Of a stretch of DNA of 27,089 nucleotides, positions 14,353 to 22,810 are shown piece after piece. The position numbers and the translations under genes were made by a program. Below the pieces are notes generated by a model. That model was not told where the DNA came from. It saw only the letters and a program-made list of their open reading frames with translations, and made no database searches. The stretch spans positions 1 to 27,089 of the forward strand of contig JBBQLH010000054.1 in assembly GCA_038327685.1 (NCBI GenBank). The letters run 5' to 3'. Source of the stretch: DASQFQ01 sp038327685 (GTDB taxonomy: Bacteria; Actinomycetota; Thermoleophilia; Solirubrobacterales; Solirubrobacteraceae). How positions within the stretch are numbered: position 1 is the first letter of the stretch; each line of letters starts with the position of its first letter.

Positions 14353-15555
14353 GTGTCCGGCCCGGCGATCGACGCCGACGCCGTCACCGTGCATCGCGCC
14401 GACGCATACGAGCCACGACCGACCCTGAGCGTCGTCGTCCGCGAGTGGGGACGGATCGGCTGCATAGGCTTCGGGGGTCCACCGGCGCACATCTCACTGC
14501 TGCGCGAGCTGTGTGTCACGCGCCGCAGCTGGCTCAGCGACCACGAGTTCGAAGACGCGATCTCCGCCACCAACCTCCTGCCCGGCCCGGCCTCCACCCA
14601 GCTGGCGATCTACTGCGCGTGGCGCCTGCGCGGCATCGCGGGAGCGCTCGTCGGCGGACTGAGCTTCATTGTGCCGGGGCTGATCCTCATCCTCGTGCTC
14701 GCCGCGCTGTTCCTGGCCGCCGCCCCACCCGACTGGGTACTCGGTGCCGGCGCAGGGTCGGGCGCCGCTGTCGCCGCGGTCGCCCTTCAAGCGGCCGCGA
14801 GCCTCGCCCCGGCCAGCTGGCGACGCGCAGCGGTTCGGCGCCGCTGGGTCCTCTACGCGCTCGCTGGGGCGATCTCCGCCGCCACCGTCGGCGCATGGCT
14901 CGTGTTCGTCCTGCTCGCCAGCGGCGCCATCGAGATCACCCTACGGCGCGCCCAGCCGAACCACGGCGCCGCAGGCATCCACGCCTGGCCGCTGCTCGCG
15001 GCCGCCGCGGCCACCTCCGGTGGGCTGCTCGCGCTGAGCTGGGTCGCGTTCAAGGTCGGCGCGCTGTCTTACGGCGGCGGGTTCGTGATCATCCCGCTCA
15101 TGCAGCACGACGCCGTCGACACCTACCACTGGATGACCGACGGCCAGTTCCTCAACGCCGTCGCGCTCGGCCAGGTCACGCCGGGACCGGTCGTGCAGAC
15201 CGTCGCCGTCGTCGGCTACGCCGCCGCCGGCCTCGGCGGCGGACTGCTCGCCGCCACCGTCGCGTTCGCCCCGTCGTTCTCCTTCATCCTCATCGGCGCC
15301 GAGCGCTTCGACCGCCTGCGGGCCAACCCGGCGGTGCGCACCTTCCTCGACGGCGCCGGCCCCGCCGCCATCGGCGCGATCGCCGGCGCCGCCATCCCGC
15401 TCGCGCTGGCGCTCAGCGAAACGTGGCAGCTCGCCGTCCTCGCCGCAGCCGCGCTCGCGCTCTTCGCGCTCCATCGCGGCGTAGTGCTCACGCTGATCGG
15501 TGCAGGCGCCGCCGGAGCGGTCGCGAGCGCCCTCGATGCCCCACTTCCACGCTAG
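14353..15555 (+). CDS. chrA: ChrA-family chromate transporter (two-domain form)
   Basis: Starts at GTG 14353, six bases after the VOC stop, and encodes 400 residues. Two homologous chromate-transport halves are visible. The first has WGRIGCIGFGGPPAHISLLR, DAISATNLLPGPASTQLAIY and WRLRGIAGALVGGLSFIVPG. The second has ALSYGGGFVIIPLMQHDAVD, FLNAVALGQVTPGPVVQTVA and a closing set of helices. The FGGPxAH and YGGG-x-x-x-I-P-L-M motifs and the two PGP motifs are diagnostic of the family. About ten membrane helices are expected. The protein exports chromate (and perhaps sulfate-like anions) from the cytoplasm across the membrane. Genes for arsenate reduction and chromate efflux under one ArsR operator suggest an oxyanion-resistance operon. 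No arsenite pump (ArsB/Acr3) is in the window. Confidence 0.9.
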   Translation: MSGPAIDADAVTVHRADAYEPRPTLSVVVREWGRIGCIGFGGPPAHISLLRELCVTRRSWLSDHEFEDAISATNLLPGPASTQLAIYCAWRLRGIAGALVGGLSFIVPGLILILVLAALFLAAAPPDWVLGAGAGSGAAVAAVALQAAASLAPASWRRAAVRRRWVLYALAGAISAATVGAWLVFVLLASGAIEITLRRAQPNHGAAGIHAWPLLAAAAATSGGLLALSWVAFKVGALSYGGGFVIIPLMQHDAVDTYHWMTDGQFLNAVALGQVTPGPVVQTVAVVGYAAAGLGGGLLAATVAFAPSFSFILIGAERFDRLRANPAVRTFLDGAGPAAIGAIAGAAIPLALALSETWQLAVLAAAALALFALHRGVVLTLIGAGAAGAVASALDAPLPR

Positions 15556-15643
15556 CCAGCACCGCAACCCGACCGACCCGCCTGACACGCCGGCTCGGTG
15601 CTCCACTTCTACGCTCTCGACCGAGCATCACGAGCACCACGCG

Positions 15644-15790
15644 ATGCCGACGAGCGGCCGCGCGCACAGTCAGGTTGCGTTGAGCGCCACCCGGCGCTGC
15701 CTCACCGCGTGCGCGATCGGCCAGGTACTCGGCATGTTCATCGGTTACACACCTGCCGCGGGTGGATTGGTGTTCCGCGCGGCGCGCTGA
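15644..15790 (+). pseudogene. Truncated DUF4396-like membrane protein
   Basis: The frame carries HHEHH just before the ATG at 15644, then MPTSGRAHSQVALSATRRCL and TACAIGQVLGMFIGYTP, and closes after FRAAR. The His-rich start and the L-T-x-C-A-I-G-x-V-L-G-M-x-I-G segment are, from memory, the N-terminus and first helix of DUF4396 proteins. The remaining helices are missing. It probably was the fourth gene of the resistance cluster and was cut at about 15760. 15791-15949 shows nothing else except a possible weak promoter before the next gene. Confidence 0.45.
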
Positions 15791-15949
15791 ATATGACACT
15801 GCGCGCGCTGTCCAAGACAGACCGGGTGTCGGCTGCAGGCGCGGGGCGTTACCGATCGCCTCTGCTCCCCGGCCGGGAGGGTCGGGGTGGCTCTCGGCCG
15901 AGTCGAGCTTGGGTTGGCAGGGCGACGCGGCACCTATGGTGTGCGGCTG

Positions 15950-17550
15950 ATGCGCCTGACACTGCGGGCGAAGCTGCTTGCTGTTTTCGTTGCGCTGGTC
16001 GGGGCGCTGGCGGTGGTGGTGCTGGTTGCGGGGCGTGCGACGACGAGCGCGACCAGCGGCGCGGAGACGGTCGATACGGAGTTTCCGAGCGTGTCGCAAC
16101 CGACCGGGTGGTCGCCGACACGGCCGCAGACTTTGAGCAGGTCAGCGCGCGGCTGCGTGCCCGGGGTGCCGACGTGCCCAGACACATCGCCGCGGTGGCC
16201 GACAGCGGCCGCCGTCTCGCCAACGACTTCGCCAAGGCCGTATCGGGCGGCAACGGGGTCAAGGCGTCCGAGCGTGCAAATGTTGATCGCTTGAACGTTG
16301 CCTACCGCGACTACCTGATCGTTCGCCGTAAGGTGGCCGGTGCGGTGAACCGGGACGCGGCGTTTCACCGGCTCGAGGCTGCGGTCGCCGAGCTGCAGCA
16401 GGCTGTTTCGAGCTACGGGGCGACCCACTACGCCGAGGCGCAGGCCGGGCTGTCTGCTCTGCGCCGCAACTCGCGCGCGCGCACGCGAGTGCTGATCGCG
16501 GCGGTGGTGATCGCGTTGCTGTGCCTGGTGGCGGTCAGCGTCGTCCTGAGCGGGTTCGCGCGCCGCGTCCGCGAGTACGTCGCGTTCACCGCTCGTGTGG
16601 CCGGGGGTGACTTGGAGGCGCGCGTAGTTCCGCACGGCGGTGACGAACTCGCCGCGCTGGCCGGCGGCCTGAACGGCATGGCGGAGAAGCTGCGTGAGGC
16701 CGCGGAGGATCGTGCGCGCCGCGAGGGCCAGGAGCACGACTACCGGGAGAGTCAGCGCGAGTTCGTCGATCGCCTGCAGGTCTCCGGCAGCGTCGCAGAA
16801 GCCCACGTCCTGCTCAAAGCGCACCTGGAGCGCAGCGTCCCGGCAGGCGGCGTCGTCGTGCTCAACCGCAACAACAGCAACGATCGGCTCGAGCCCAGCA
16901 CATCGATTCCTGATGGGTGGACACTGGCGGAGCGCTTGACGACAGCGACGCCGCGGTCGTGTCTGACGGTGCGGCTCGCGCAGACCCACGCCGAGCGGGT
17001 AAGCCGGCCGCCGCTCGTGGCCTGCGAGGTTTGCGGGGCCCTTGCACCCAACACGACCTGCACGCCCCTGCTGGTCGGCGGAGAGGTCATCGGCTCGGTG
17101 CTCGTCGGCCACCCCGACCCACTGGACCCGGTGTCGGATCGCTGCGTCGCGGAGACCGTCTCGCAGAGCGCTCCCGTCCTTGCCAACCTACGAAATCTTG
17201 CCCTCGACGAGGCCCGCCCCGCGACGGACGCCCTCACCGGGCTCTCCAACCGCCGAGCGTTCCACGACACGCTGCTGCGCATGCTCGCCCACGCTGGGCG
17301 CACACTGAGCCCGCTCAGCGTCATCGCGCTCGACCTCGACCACTTCAAGGCGATCAACGACACCTACGGCCACAGTCACGGCGACGCCGTGCTCGCGGCC
17401 GTCGGCGACGTCCTCTCCGACTCGATCCGCGTCAGCGACCTCGCCGGACGCACCGGCGGCGAGGAATTCGTCGTCCTCCTCCCCGACACGACGTCTGAGG
17501 GAGCCATCGACGTAGCCGAAAAGCTGCGCCATCAAATCATGCGACAGTGA
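15950..17550 (+). pseudogene. Membrane diguanylate cyclase, frameshifted and 3'-decayed
   Basis: ATG at 15950 gives MRLTLRAKLLAVFVALVGAL, a first membrane helix. A base is missing near 16090 (TEFPS then RVATDRVVADTAADFEQV). In the second frame an outer helical sensor region runs to about 16480. It is followed by a second helix (LIAAVVIALLCLVAVSVVL), a HAMP domain (RVREYVAFTARVAGGDLEAR), a degenerate GAF region with CEVCGALAP, and a GGDEF domain. That domain has DALTGLSNRRAFHD, DLDHFKAINDTYGHSHGDAV, the inhibitory RVSD and the active GGEEF. The stop at 17550 removes the last ~50 residues of the domain. Degraded codons for VAVHPRADGTATAD and following segments can be traced in shifted frames at about 17650-17770. 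The intact protein would make c-di-GMP; this copy is inactive. Confidence 0.78.
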
Positions 17551-17775
17551 ATCCCCTTTCGATCATCGCAATCGCACGCGCGAACGCCTGAATCGGACGA
17601 CATCGCTCAGGCCGACCACTGGAGAGGGTGTGAAGCGAAGCAACAGCAACTGTGGCCGTCCACCCTCGCGCCGACGGAACGGCGACCGCCGACTGCCCAC
17701 GCGACGGCCATCGTCGACGCCGCGTCTGCCCCGTGGCAAAGCACTCATCGCGTCGTCAGCAGAGGGCCCACCCCG
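17551..17775 (+). pseudogene. Decayed 3' end of the diguanylate cyclase gene
   Basis: No intact frame exists, but VAVHPRADGTATAD at about 17652-17693 and, in another frame, HATAIVDAA followed by THRVV (to about 17760) correspond to the last strand and helix of a GGDEF domain. At least two further frameshifts separate them from the upstream reading frame. Confidence 0.5.
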
Positions 17776-18473
17776 CCAAACGAGCTGTCTCGGTTCCCTC
17801 GAGCTTGAGGCGCCCGCCGGGGTACGCTCTGCGCCATGTAGCTAGCGACGCCGATCCGAGGGGCGCCCGGCCGATCGAGTTGGGCCGCGCGGTTCACCGC
17901 CGCCGGACGACCGTGGCGAGGCTTGGCCAGGCGGCCGGCGCCGTTGAGTCGATCATCGCGGTCGGGCCGGATGATCACGAGCTCACCGGGCGCATTGTCG
18001 AGCAGCCAGGCAATGTCGTCACCGTGGAAGCCCTCGCTCCGGCGGCTCGCAGCGGCGACCACGAGCCGGTCGTAGCGCTCGTGCGAGATCGCCTCGCGCA
18101 GGGCGTGGCGAACGGTCCGCCCGCGCTCGATGCGCGCATCGACGGGCACACCGAGCGCGACCGCGCGCTGTTCGATCGTCTCGAGCAACGACATGCCCGC
18201 AGTGCACTGGCGAGGCAGCGGGGTATCCAGCGGCAGGCGCATCGGCACCCGAGCGAGGAAGACGGGCACGAGCGTTGCGCGATCGGCGAGTGCCAGGCGC
18301 AAGGCGCCATCGAGCGCCCGCCGCGAGAGGGCGCGCCCGACGAACGGGAAGAGGATCCGCTTGGAGGACGTTTGCATGGTGTGCGCGCGCTGCCGGCGGT
18401 CGCGGAAGTAGAGAGCACCGAACACGGCAAGGCCGGCCCCGAGGACGACGATCGTGACGAGCAGAGCGTGCAT
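17745..18473 (-). CDS. Membrane-anchored universal-stress-type protein at the end of the kdp operon
   Basis: ATG at 18473 shares its A with the TGA of the KdpD-like gene (TGATG), so translation is coupled. An N-terminal helix (MHALLVTIVVLGAGLAVFGA, then LYFRDRRQR) anchors the protein. Residues ~36-175 form a UspA fold: KRILFPFVGRALSRRALDGA, ATLVPVFLARVP, then AISHERYDRLVVAAASRRSE and PGELVIIRP. The usual G-2x-G-9x-G(S/T) ATP motif is not evident. About 65 arginine/proline-rich residues follow the domain and end in the debris of the diguanylate cyclase gene. The natural stop may therefore have been lost. A K+-stress signalling partner of the sensor next door is plausible, as KdpD itself contains a Usp domain. 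Confidence 0.7.
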   Translation of the reverse strand: MHALLVTIVVLGAGLAVFGALYFRDRRQRAHTMQTSSKRILFPFVGRALSRRALDGALRLALADRATLVPVFLARVPMRLPLDTPLPRQCTAGMSLLETIEQRAVALGVPVDARIERGRTVRHALREAISHERYDRLVVAAASRRSEGFHGDDIAWLLDNAPGELVIIRPDRDDRLNGAGRLAKPRHGRPAAVNRAAQLDRPGAPRIGVASYMAQSVPRRAPQARGNRDSSFGGVGPLLTTR

Positions 18474-19678
18474 CAAGGCCGGTCCTCCGTGCTGCGGCGG
18501 GTGCGATCCGCGACGATTCGCAGGTCGACGCCCGGGAGAAGCTCGATCAGGCGGAACGGGAGGGCGGGCTGGGTGAGGCGCCGTAGGGCGTTGCGCGGCT
18601 TCGGGGTGCCCATCAGCACGTAGGTCGTCCCGCGCTCGGCGGCGACGCGGCAGATCGTCTCGGCGATGTCGTCGCCGCGCTCGATCAGCAGGTGCGCACC
18701 GAGCACGGTGGCCAGGCGTCGGAGTGCCTCGAGCTGCTCGCGTTCGTCTTCGTTGGGCTCTCGTGTGCTCACCCACAGGATGTCGAGCTTGCCCTGCAGG
18801 CGCTGGGCCGATCGCCACGCGCGCCGGACCACCCGCTGTGATTTGGGCGTGGGCTTGACGAGCGCGAGCAGCCGTTCGCCGACTGCGTGGGGGGTGGCGC
18901 TCTCGAGCATCTGGCCGTCGTCGTCGCGGACAGGAGCGGCCTCGAAGATCAGCCGCTTGTGCTCGACCTCCTCGGCGACCTGGCGGAGGGCGACTTCGCG
19001 CAGCGCGGCCAGGTTCTCGATCTTGAAAAAGTTGTTGAGCGCCGACTCGATGCGCTCCCCGGGGTAGACCTTGCCAGCGCGAAGGCGGTCGAGCAGCGCC
19101 TCGGGAGTGATATCGATCAGCACGACCTCGTCGGCCTCCCCGAGGATCCGGTCGGGCAGCGTTTCGCGCACCCGCGTCCCGGTCAGCTCCGTGATCTGAT
19201 CGTTGAGCGATTCGAGGTGCTGGACGTTGACAGTCGAGTACACATCGATGCCCGCGTCGAGCACATCGCGGACGTCCTCGTAGCGCTTGGCGTGCTCGAC
19301 TTCCGGCGCGTTGGTGTGTGCCAGCTCGTCGATCAGGCAGAGCTCTGGCTTGCGGGCGAGGATCGCTGGGAGGTCCATCTCCTCGAGCGCCACCTCCCGA
19401 TAGACGACGCGGCGGCGCGGCACGTGCTCGAGGCCGGCGGCCTGGGCTGCTGTGGCGGGCCGCCGGTGCGGTTCCAGGTAGCCGATCACGACGTCGCGGC
19501 CGCCTTCCGCCTCAGCCTGTGCCTCCTGCAGCATCCGATAGGTCTTGCCGACTCCTGCGGCCATCCCGAGGAAGACCTTGTGGCGTCCCCGGACGGGCCG
19601 CAGCTCGGCAGCCGGGTGCGGCCGGGCTGCGGCCGCCGGGAGGTCAGGACGGCTGATCTCGGACATCGCCAAGGGCAT
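18473..19678 (-). CDS. kdpD: N-terminal sensory half of KdpD (KdpD plus Usp domains, no kinase)
   Basis: About 401 residues. The ATG at 19678 has a partial site (GCAGGTCATCC); an ATG four codons later (19666, MSEISRPDL) is equally possible. Residues ~30-235 are the KdpD domain: VRGRHKVFLGMAAGVGKTYR (Walker A), DVVIGYLEPH, PELCLIDELAHTNAPEVEHA (Walker B), DVYSTVNVQHLESLND and GRIESALNNFF-type sequence. Residues ~265-395 are the Usp-like domain (GKLDILWVSTREP, ATVLGAHLLIERGDD, GTTYVLMGTPKPR). E. coli KdpD continues at this point into four membrane helices and a histidine kinase, but here the gene stops. The missing half is the separate gene at 25505-26941. The protein probably binds ATP or a nucleotide messenger and modulates that kinase. 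It overlaps the upstream gene by ~35 bp. Confidence 0.88.
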   Translation of the reverse strand: MPLAMSEISRPDLPAAAARPHPAAELRPVRGRHKVFLGMAAGVGKTYRMLQEAQAEAEGGRDVVIGYLEPHRRPATAAQAAGLEHVPRRRVVYREVALEEMDLPAILARKPELCLIDELAHTNAPEVEHAKRYEDVRDVLDAGIDVYSTVNVQHLESLNDQITELTGTRVRETLPDRILGEADEVVLIDITPEALLDRLRAGKVYPGERIESALNNFFKIENLAALREVALRQVAEEVEHKRLIFEAAPVRDDDGQMLESATPHAVGERLLALVKPTPKSQRVVRRAWRSAQRLQGKLDILWVSTREPNEDEREQLEALRRLATVLGAHLLIERGDDIAETICRVAAERGTTYVLMGTPKPRNALRRLTQPALPFRLIELLPGVDLRIVADRTRRSTEDRP

Positions 19679-20036
19679 GGATGACCTGCTCGACCGCGTC
19701 CGCCAACGCGCCCGGTGGGGCGGGGGCGAACGCCGGACCATTGCCATCGGCGAGGAGCCGGCGCGCCAGGACGAGGCCGGCCGGCTGGACTGGATCGCCG
19801 CTCCGGATGATCGCAGCGAGCGCGAGGATCGGCGTGCGCGCCGCTCGCACCTGCGCGCGCTGGACCGGGATGGCCGAGGTCAGTGGGGCGGGCGCCTCCG
19901 ATGCGGCTTTCAGCAGGTGCTCGAGATGGTCCGCGAGGCGCCGGCGCTTGTGCGCGAGCAGCCGGGCGCACAGGACAGTAGACACGCTGGGCAGCAGCTG
20001 CCGAGTGACCGGGAGGGGCAGATGCCGCTTGGCCAT
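19644..20036 (-). CDS. Hypothetical 130-aa protein between kdpB and kdpD
   Basis: ATG at 20036 lies 6 bases after the kdpB stop with no strong ribosome binding site, so coupling to kdpB is likely. The protein starts MAKRHLPLPVTRQLLPSVST. It has a basic helix (CARLLAHKRRRLADHLEHLL), then VQRAQVRAARTPILALAAII and GLVLARRLLADGNGP, and ends with DAVEQVIHALGDVRDQPS. It is helix-rich and soluble with no membrane segment. The R-A-A-R-x-x-x-L-A-L ... V-x-x-x-G-L-x-L-x-R-x-L-L-x-D-G-x-G-P pattern resembles small actinobacterial proteins of unknown function that I recall, not a Kdp subunit. Its place inside the operon suggests a role linked to the pump or sensor. It overlaps the start of the KdpD-like gene. 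Confidence 0.65.
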   Translation of the reverse strand: MAKRHLPLPVTRQLLPSVSTVLCARLLAHKRRRLADHLEHLLKAASEAPAPLTSAIPVQRAQVRAARTPILALAAIIRSGDPVQPAGLVLARRLLADGNGPAFAPAPPGALADAVEQVIHALGDVRDQPS

Positions 20037-20042
20037 TGGAGG

Positions 20043-22160
20043 TCAGGCCCCGAGGAGGTTGTGGATGAGCAGGTCGAGGAGCTTGATCCCGATAAACGGC
20101 GCGACGAGGCCGCCAAGGCCATAGACCAGGAGGTTGCGGCGCAGGAGGACGGTGGCGCCGGCGGGCCGGTAGCGAACGCCGCGCAAGGCCAGTGGCACGA
20201 GCATGGGGATGACAAGCGCGTTGAAGACGATCGCCGAGATGATCGCGCTGCTCGGGGTGCCGAGGTTCATGATGTTCAGCGCGTCCAGCGGCCCGCTCGA
20301 CTTGCCTGCCGCGGCGTAGGTGGCGGCGAAGATGGCCGGCAGGATCGCGAAGTACTTGGCGACGTCGTTGGCGATCGAGAACGTCGTCAGCGCTCCGCGC
20401 GTGATCAGCAACTGCTTGCCGACCTCGACGATCTCGATCAGCTTGGTCGGGTTGGAGTCGAGGTCGACCATGTTGCCCGCCTCACGGGCCGCCTGGGTGC
20501 CGGTGTTCATGGCGACGCCGACGTCGGCTTGCGCCAGGGCGGGGGCGTCGTTGGTGCCGTCGCCGGTCATCGCGACGAGCCGCCCACCGGCCTGCTGTTC
20601 CATGATCAGCGCGAGCTTGGCCTCGGGGGTGGCCTCGGGGAGGAAGTCGTCGACGCCGGACTCCTCGGCGATCTTGGCCGCGGTGAGGCGGTTGTCGCCG
20701 GTCACCATGATCGTGTGGATGCCCATCGCGCGCAGGCGGTCGAAGCGGTGGCGCATCCCGTCTTTGACGATGTCCTTGAGGTAGATGACGCCCAGGACCT
20801 GGCTGTCGCGGGCGACGGCGAGCGGAGTGCCGCCCTCGCGGCCGATGCGGTCAAGAGCAATCTGGAGCTCTGGTGGCGCTTGGCCGCCCTCGGCGTCGAC
20901 CCAGCGCAGGATCGCATCGCCCGCTCCCTTGCGCAGGCGGGTGCCGTTGTAATCGACGCCGCTCATGCGCGTCTGGGCGGTGAAGGCGATGAAGTGCGCG
21001 CTGACGGCGGCGAGGTCGTGCTCGCGCAGCCCGTAGCGCTCCTTGGCGAGGACGACGATCGAGCGGCCCTCTGGCGTCTCGTCGGCCAGCGAGGACATCT
21101 GCGCCGCCTCCGCGAGCTCGGTGTCCGCCACGCCGGGCATGGCGATGAACTCCGAGGCCTGCCGGTTGCCGAGCGTGATCGTGCCGGTCTTGTCGAGCAG
21201 CAGCACGTCGACGTCACCGGAGGCTTCGACGGCACGGCCCGACAAGGCGAGCACGTTGCGCCGCACGAGTCGGTCCATGCCGGCGATGCCGATCGCGCTC
21301 AGCAGCGCGCCGATCGTCGTGGGGATGAGCGCGACGAGCAGCGCGATCAGCGTCGTGACCGACACCGGCGTGCCGGAGTACTGCGCGTACGGGCGGAGCG
21401 CCGCGACGACGACGAGGAAGATCAGCGTCAGACCAGCGAGCAGGATGCCGAGTGCGATCTCGTTCGGCGTCTTGCGTCGCGCGGCGCCCTCGACGAGCGC
21501 GATCATGCGATCGAGGAAGCTCTGGCCGGGCTCCTGCGTGATCTCCACGACGATGCGATCCGACAGCACGCGGGTCCCGCCGGTGACCGCCGAACGGTCG
21601 CCACCGGCCTCGCGGATGACCGGTGCCGACTCCCCGGTGATCGCCGACTCGTCGACCGACGCGATGCCCTCGACCACCGTGCCGTCACCGGGAATCACCT
21701 CGCCCGCCTCGACCACGACGACGTCCCCTCGGATCAGCTCGGACGCGGGCTTGCTTGTCCCGTTGCGCAGCGTCGCGACCGTCTCGGTGCGCATCGCGCG
21801 CAGGCTGGCCGCCTGCGCCCGACCGCGGCCCTCGGCGAGCGCCTCCGCGAGGTTGGCGAACACCACGGTCAGCCACAGCCAGAGCGCGACGGTGAACGTG
21901 AACCACGCCGGCTCGTTGCCGCCGCCCAGCGGCTTGCCGCCGAAAACCTGGATCAGCCACCCGACCGTCGTGATCACCGCGCCGATCTCGACCACGAACA
22001 TCACCGGGTTGCGCATCTGCATGCGCGGATCGAGCTTCTTGAAGGAGTCGATCACGGCGGGAGCCAGGATCGATTGGTCCAGCGAGCGCGAAGGCCGCTC
22101 CGTTCGTGCATGACCCGGCATGGGCGGATGGTCCGCGGGCGCGTGCTGGGTCAGGCTCAT
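20043..22160 (-). CDS. kdpB: KdpB, ATPase subunit of the K+ pump
   Basis: 705 residues; the ATG (22160) overlaps the kdpC stop as ATGA. P-type ATPase motifs are all present: TGES (175-178), the phosphorylated Asp323 in DKTGTIT, the KdpB-type nucleotide-binding domain with KGAGDAI, MVTGDNRLTAAKIA, and TGDGTNDAPALAQADVGVAM (about 532-551). The N-terminus SLDQSILAPAVIDSFKKLDP and NPVMFVVEIGA is the usual KdpB start. The order of membrane helices agrees with the family (~680 residues). KdpB hydrolyses ATP and, with KdpA, moves K+ into the cell at very low external K+. The gene stands after kdpC, not before it as in most bacteria. Confidence 0.96.
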   Translation of the reverse strand: MSLTQHAPADHPPMPGHARTERPSRSLDQSILAPAVIDSFKKLDPRMQMRNPVMFVVEIGAVITTVGWLIQVFGGKPLGGGNEPAWFTFTVALWLWLTVVFANLAEALAEGRGRAQAASLRAMRTETVATLRNGTSKPASELIRGDVVVVEAGEVIPGDGTVVEGIASVDESAITGESAPVIREAGGDRSAVTGGTRVLSDRIVVEITQEPGQSFLDRMIALVEGAARRKTPNEIALGILLAGLTLIFLVVVAALRPYAQYSGTPVSVTTLIALLVALIPTTIGALLSAIGIAGMDRLVRRNVLALSGRAVEASGDVDVLLLDKTGTITLGNRQASEFIAMPGVADTELAEAAQMSSLADETPEGRSIVVLAKERYGLREHDLAAVSAHFIAFTAQTRMSGVDYNGTRLRKGAGDAILRWVDAEGGQAPPELQIALDRIGREGGTPLAVARDSQVLGVIYLKDIVKDGMRHRFDRLRAMGIHTIMVTGDNRLTAAKIAEESGVDDFLPEATPEAKLALIMEQQAGGRLVAMTGDGTNDAPALAQADVGVAMNTGTQAAREAGNMVDLDSNPTKLIEIVEVGKQLLITRGALTTFSIANDVAKYFAILPAIFAATYAAAGKSSGPLDALNIMNLGTPSSAIISAIVFNALVIPMLVPLALRGVRYRPAGATVLLRRNLLVYGLGGLVAPFIGIKLLDLLIHNLLGA

Positions 22161-22810
22161 CGTGAGGTGCGGCGGTCGAGCGCGAGGTTCAGCTCGAGCA
22201 CGTTGACGCCGGGCTCGCCGAGCACGCCGAGGAACCTTCCGTCGGTGTGGTCAGCGACGAGCTGTTGGACCCGGACGAGCGGCAGTCGGCGGACGTCGGC
22301 GATGCGGTGCGCCTGGACTGCCGCGTTGGCCTCGGAGATGTGGGGATCGACGCCCGAGGCCGAGCTGGTGACCGCGTCAACCGGAACGCGGGTGGCGGTG
22401 AGGCCGCGGTCGTGGGGACGCTCGAGCCGCAGGTAGCCGTCCAAGCTGGCCTTGAAGGTGTCCCGAGCGTCCTTGCTGTTGGGCCCAAGGCTTGTGAACG
22501 CCGTCGCCGCCGGGTCGTAGCTCGTCGCCGTCGACGGCCGCGGCTGGAAATAGCGCGGGTCAGGCGTCAGGACGGGGTTTCCGTCGGTGTCGAGCTTCGG
22601 CTTGCCGTTGGCGTTCCGGACGGGCGTGCGGAAGTCCTGCGCGAGCAGCCGCGAGCCCACGAGCTTGCCGTTGCGCTCGATCTTCGAGCCGTTGGCCTTG
22701 CCTGGGAAGGCGACTTGCGCGACCGCCGTGACGACGAGCGGGTAGGCGATTCCGAGCAGCGCGGTGATGACCACGATCGCGAGGACGGAGCTGATCAGAT
22801 CGCGACGCAT
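22157..22810 (-). CDS. kdpC: KdpC, accessory subunit of the K+ pump
   Basis: 217 residues. The start shares an A with the kdpA stop (TGATG). One N-terminal membrane helix (LISSVLAIVVITALLGIAYP) leads into the exposed domain with KIERNGKLVGSRLLAQDF, YFQPRPSTATSYDPAAT and SLGPNSKDARD. VDAVTSSASGVDPHISEANA and ALDRRTSR close it; the S-x-S-G-L/V-D-P-H-I-S motif is diagnostic. KdpC stabilises the KdpFABC complex and helps K+ or nucleotide binding. An insertion of ~15 residues around NGKPKLDTDGNPVLTPD makes it a little longer than the ~190 residues of E. coli KdpC. Confidence 0.95.
   Translation of the reverse strand: MRRDLISSVLAIVVITALLGIAYPLVVTAVAQVAFPGKANGSKIERNGKLVGSRLLAQDFRTPVRNANGKPKLDTDGNPVLTPDPRYFQPRPSTATSYDPAATAFTSLGPNSKDARDTFKASLDGYLRLERPHDRGLTATRVPVDAVTSSASGVDPHISEANAAVQAHRIADVRRLPLVRVQQLVADHTDGRFLGVLGEPGVNVLELNLALDRRTSR

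Noticed and set aside
14445..15683. 412-codon frame overlapping chrA in another phase
   Set aside because: Arg-rich shadow of chrA; no ribosome binding site and no domain.
15598..15949. Upstream in-frame extension of the main diguanylate cyclase frame
   Set aside because: The first membrane helix is encoded from ATG 15950 in another frame, and the extension reads through non-coding sequence.
19545..22436. A 963-codon plus-strand open frame across kdpB and kdpC
   Set aside because: It is antisense to kdpB and kdpC, both unmistakable by motifs. Its translation is a low-complexity Arg/Asp/Gln/His mix typical of the complement of GC-rich genes.
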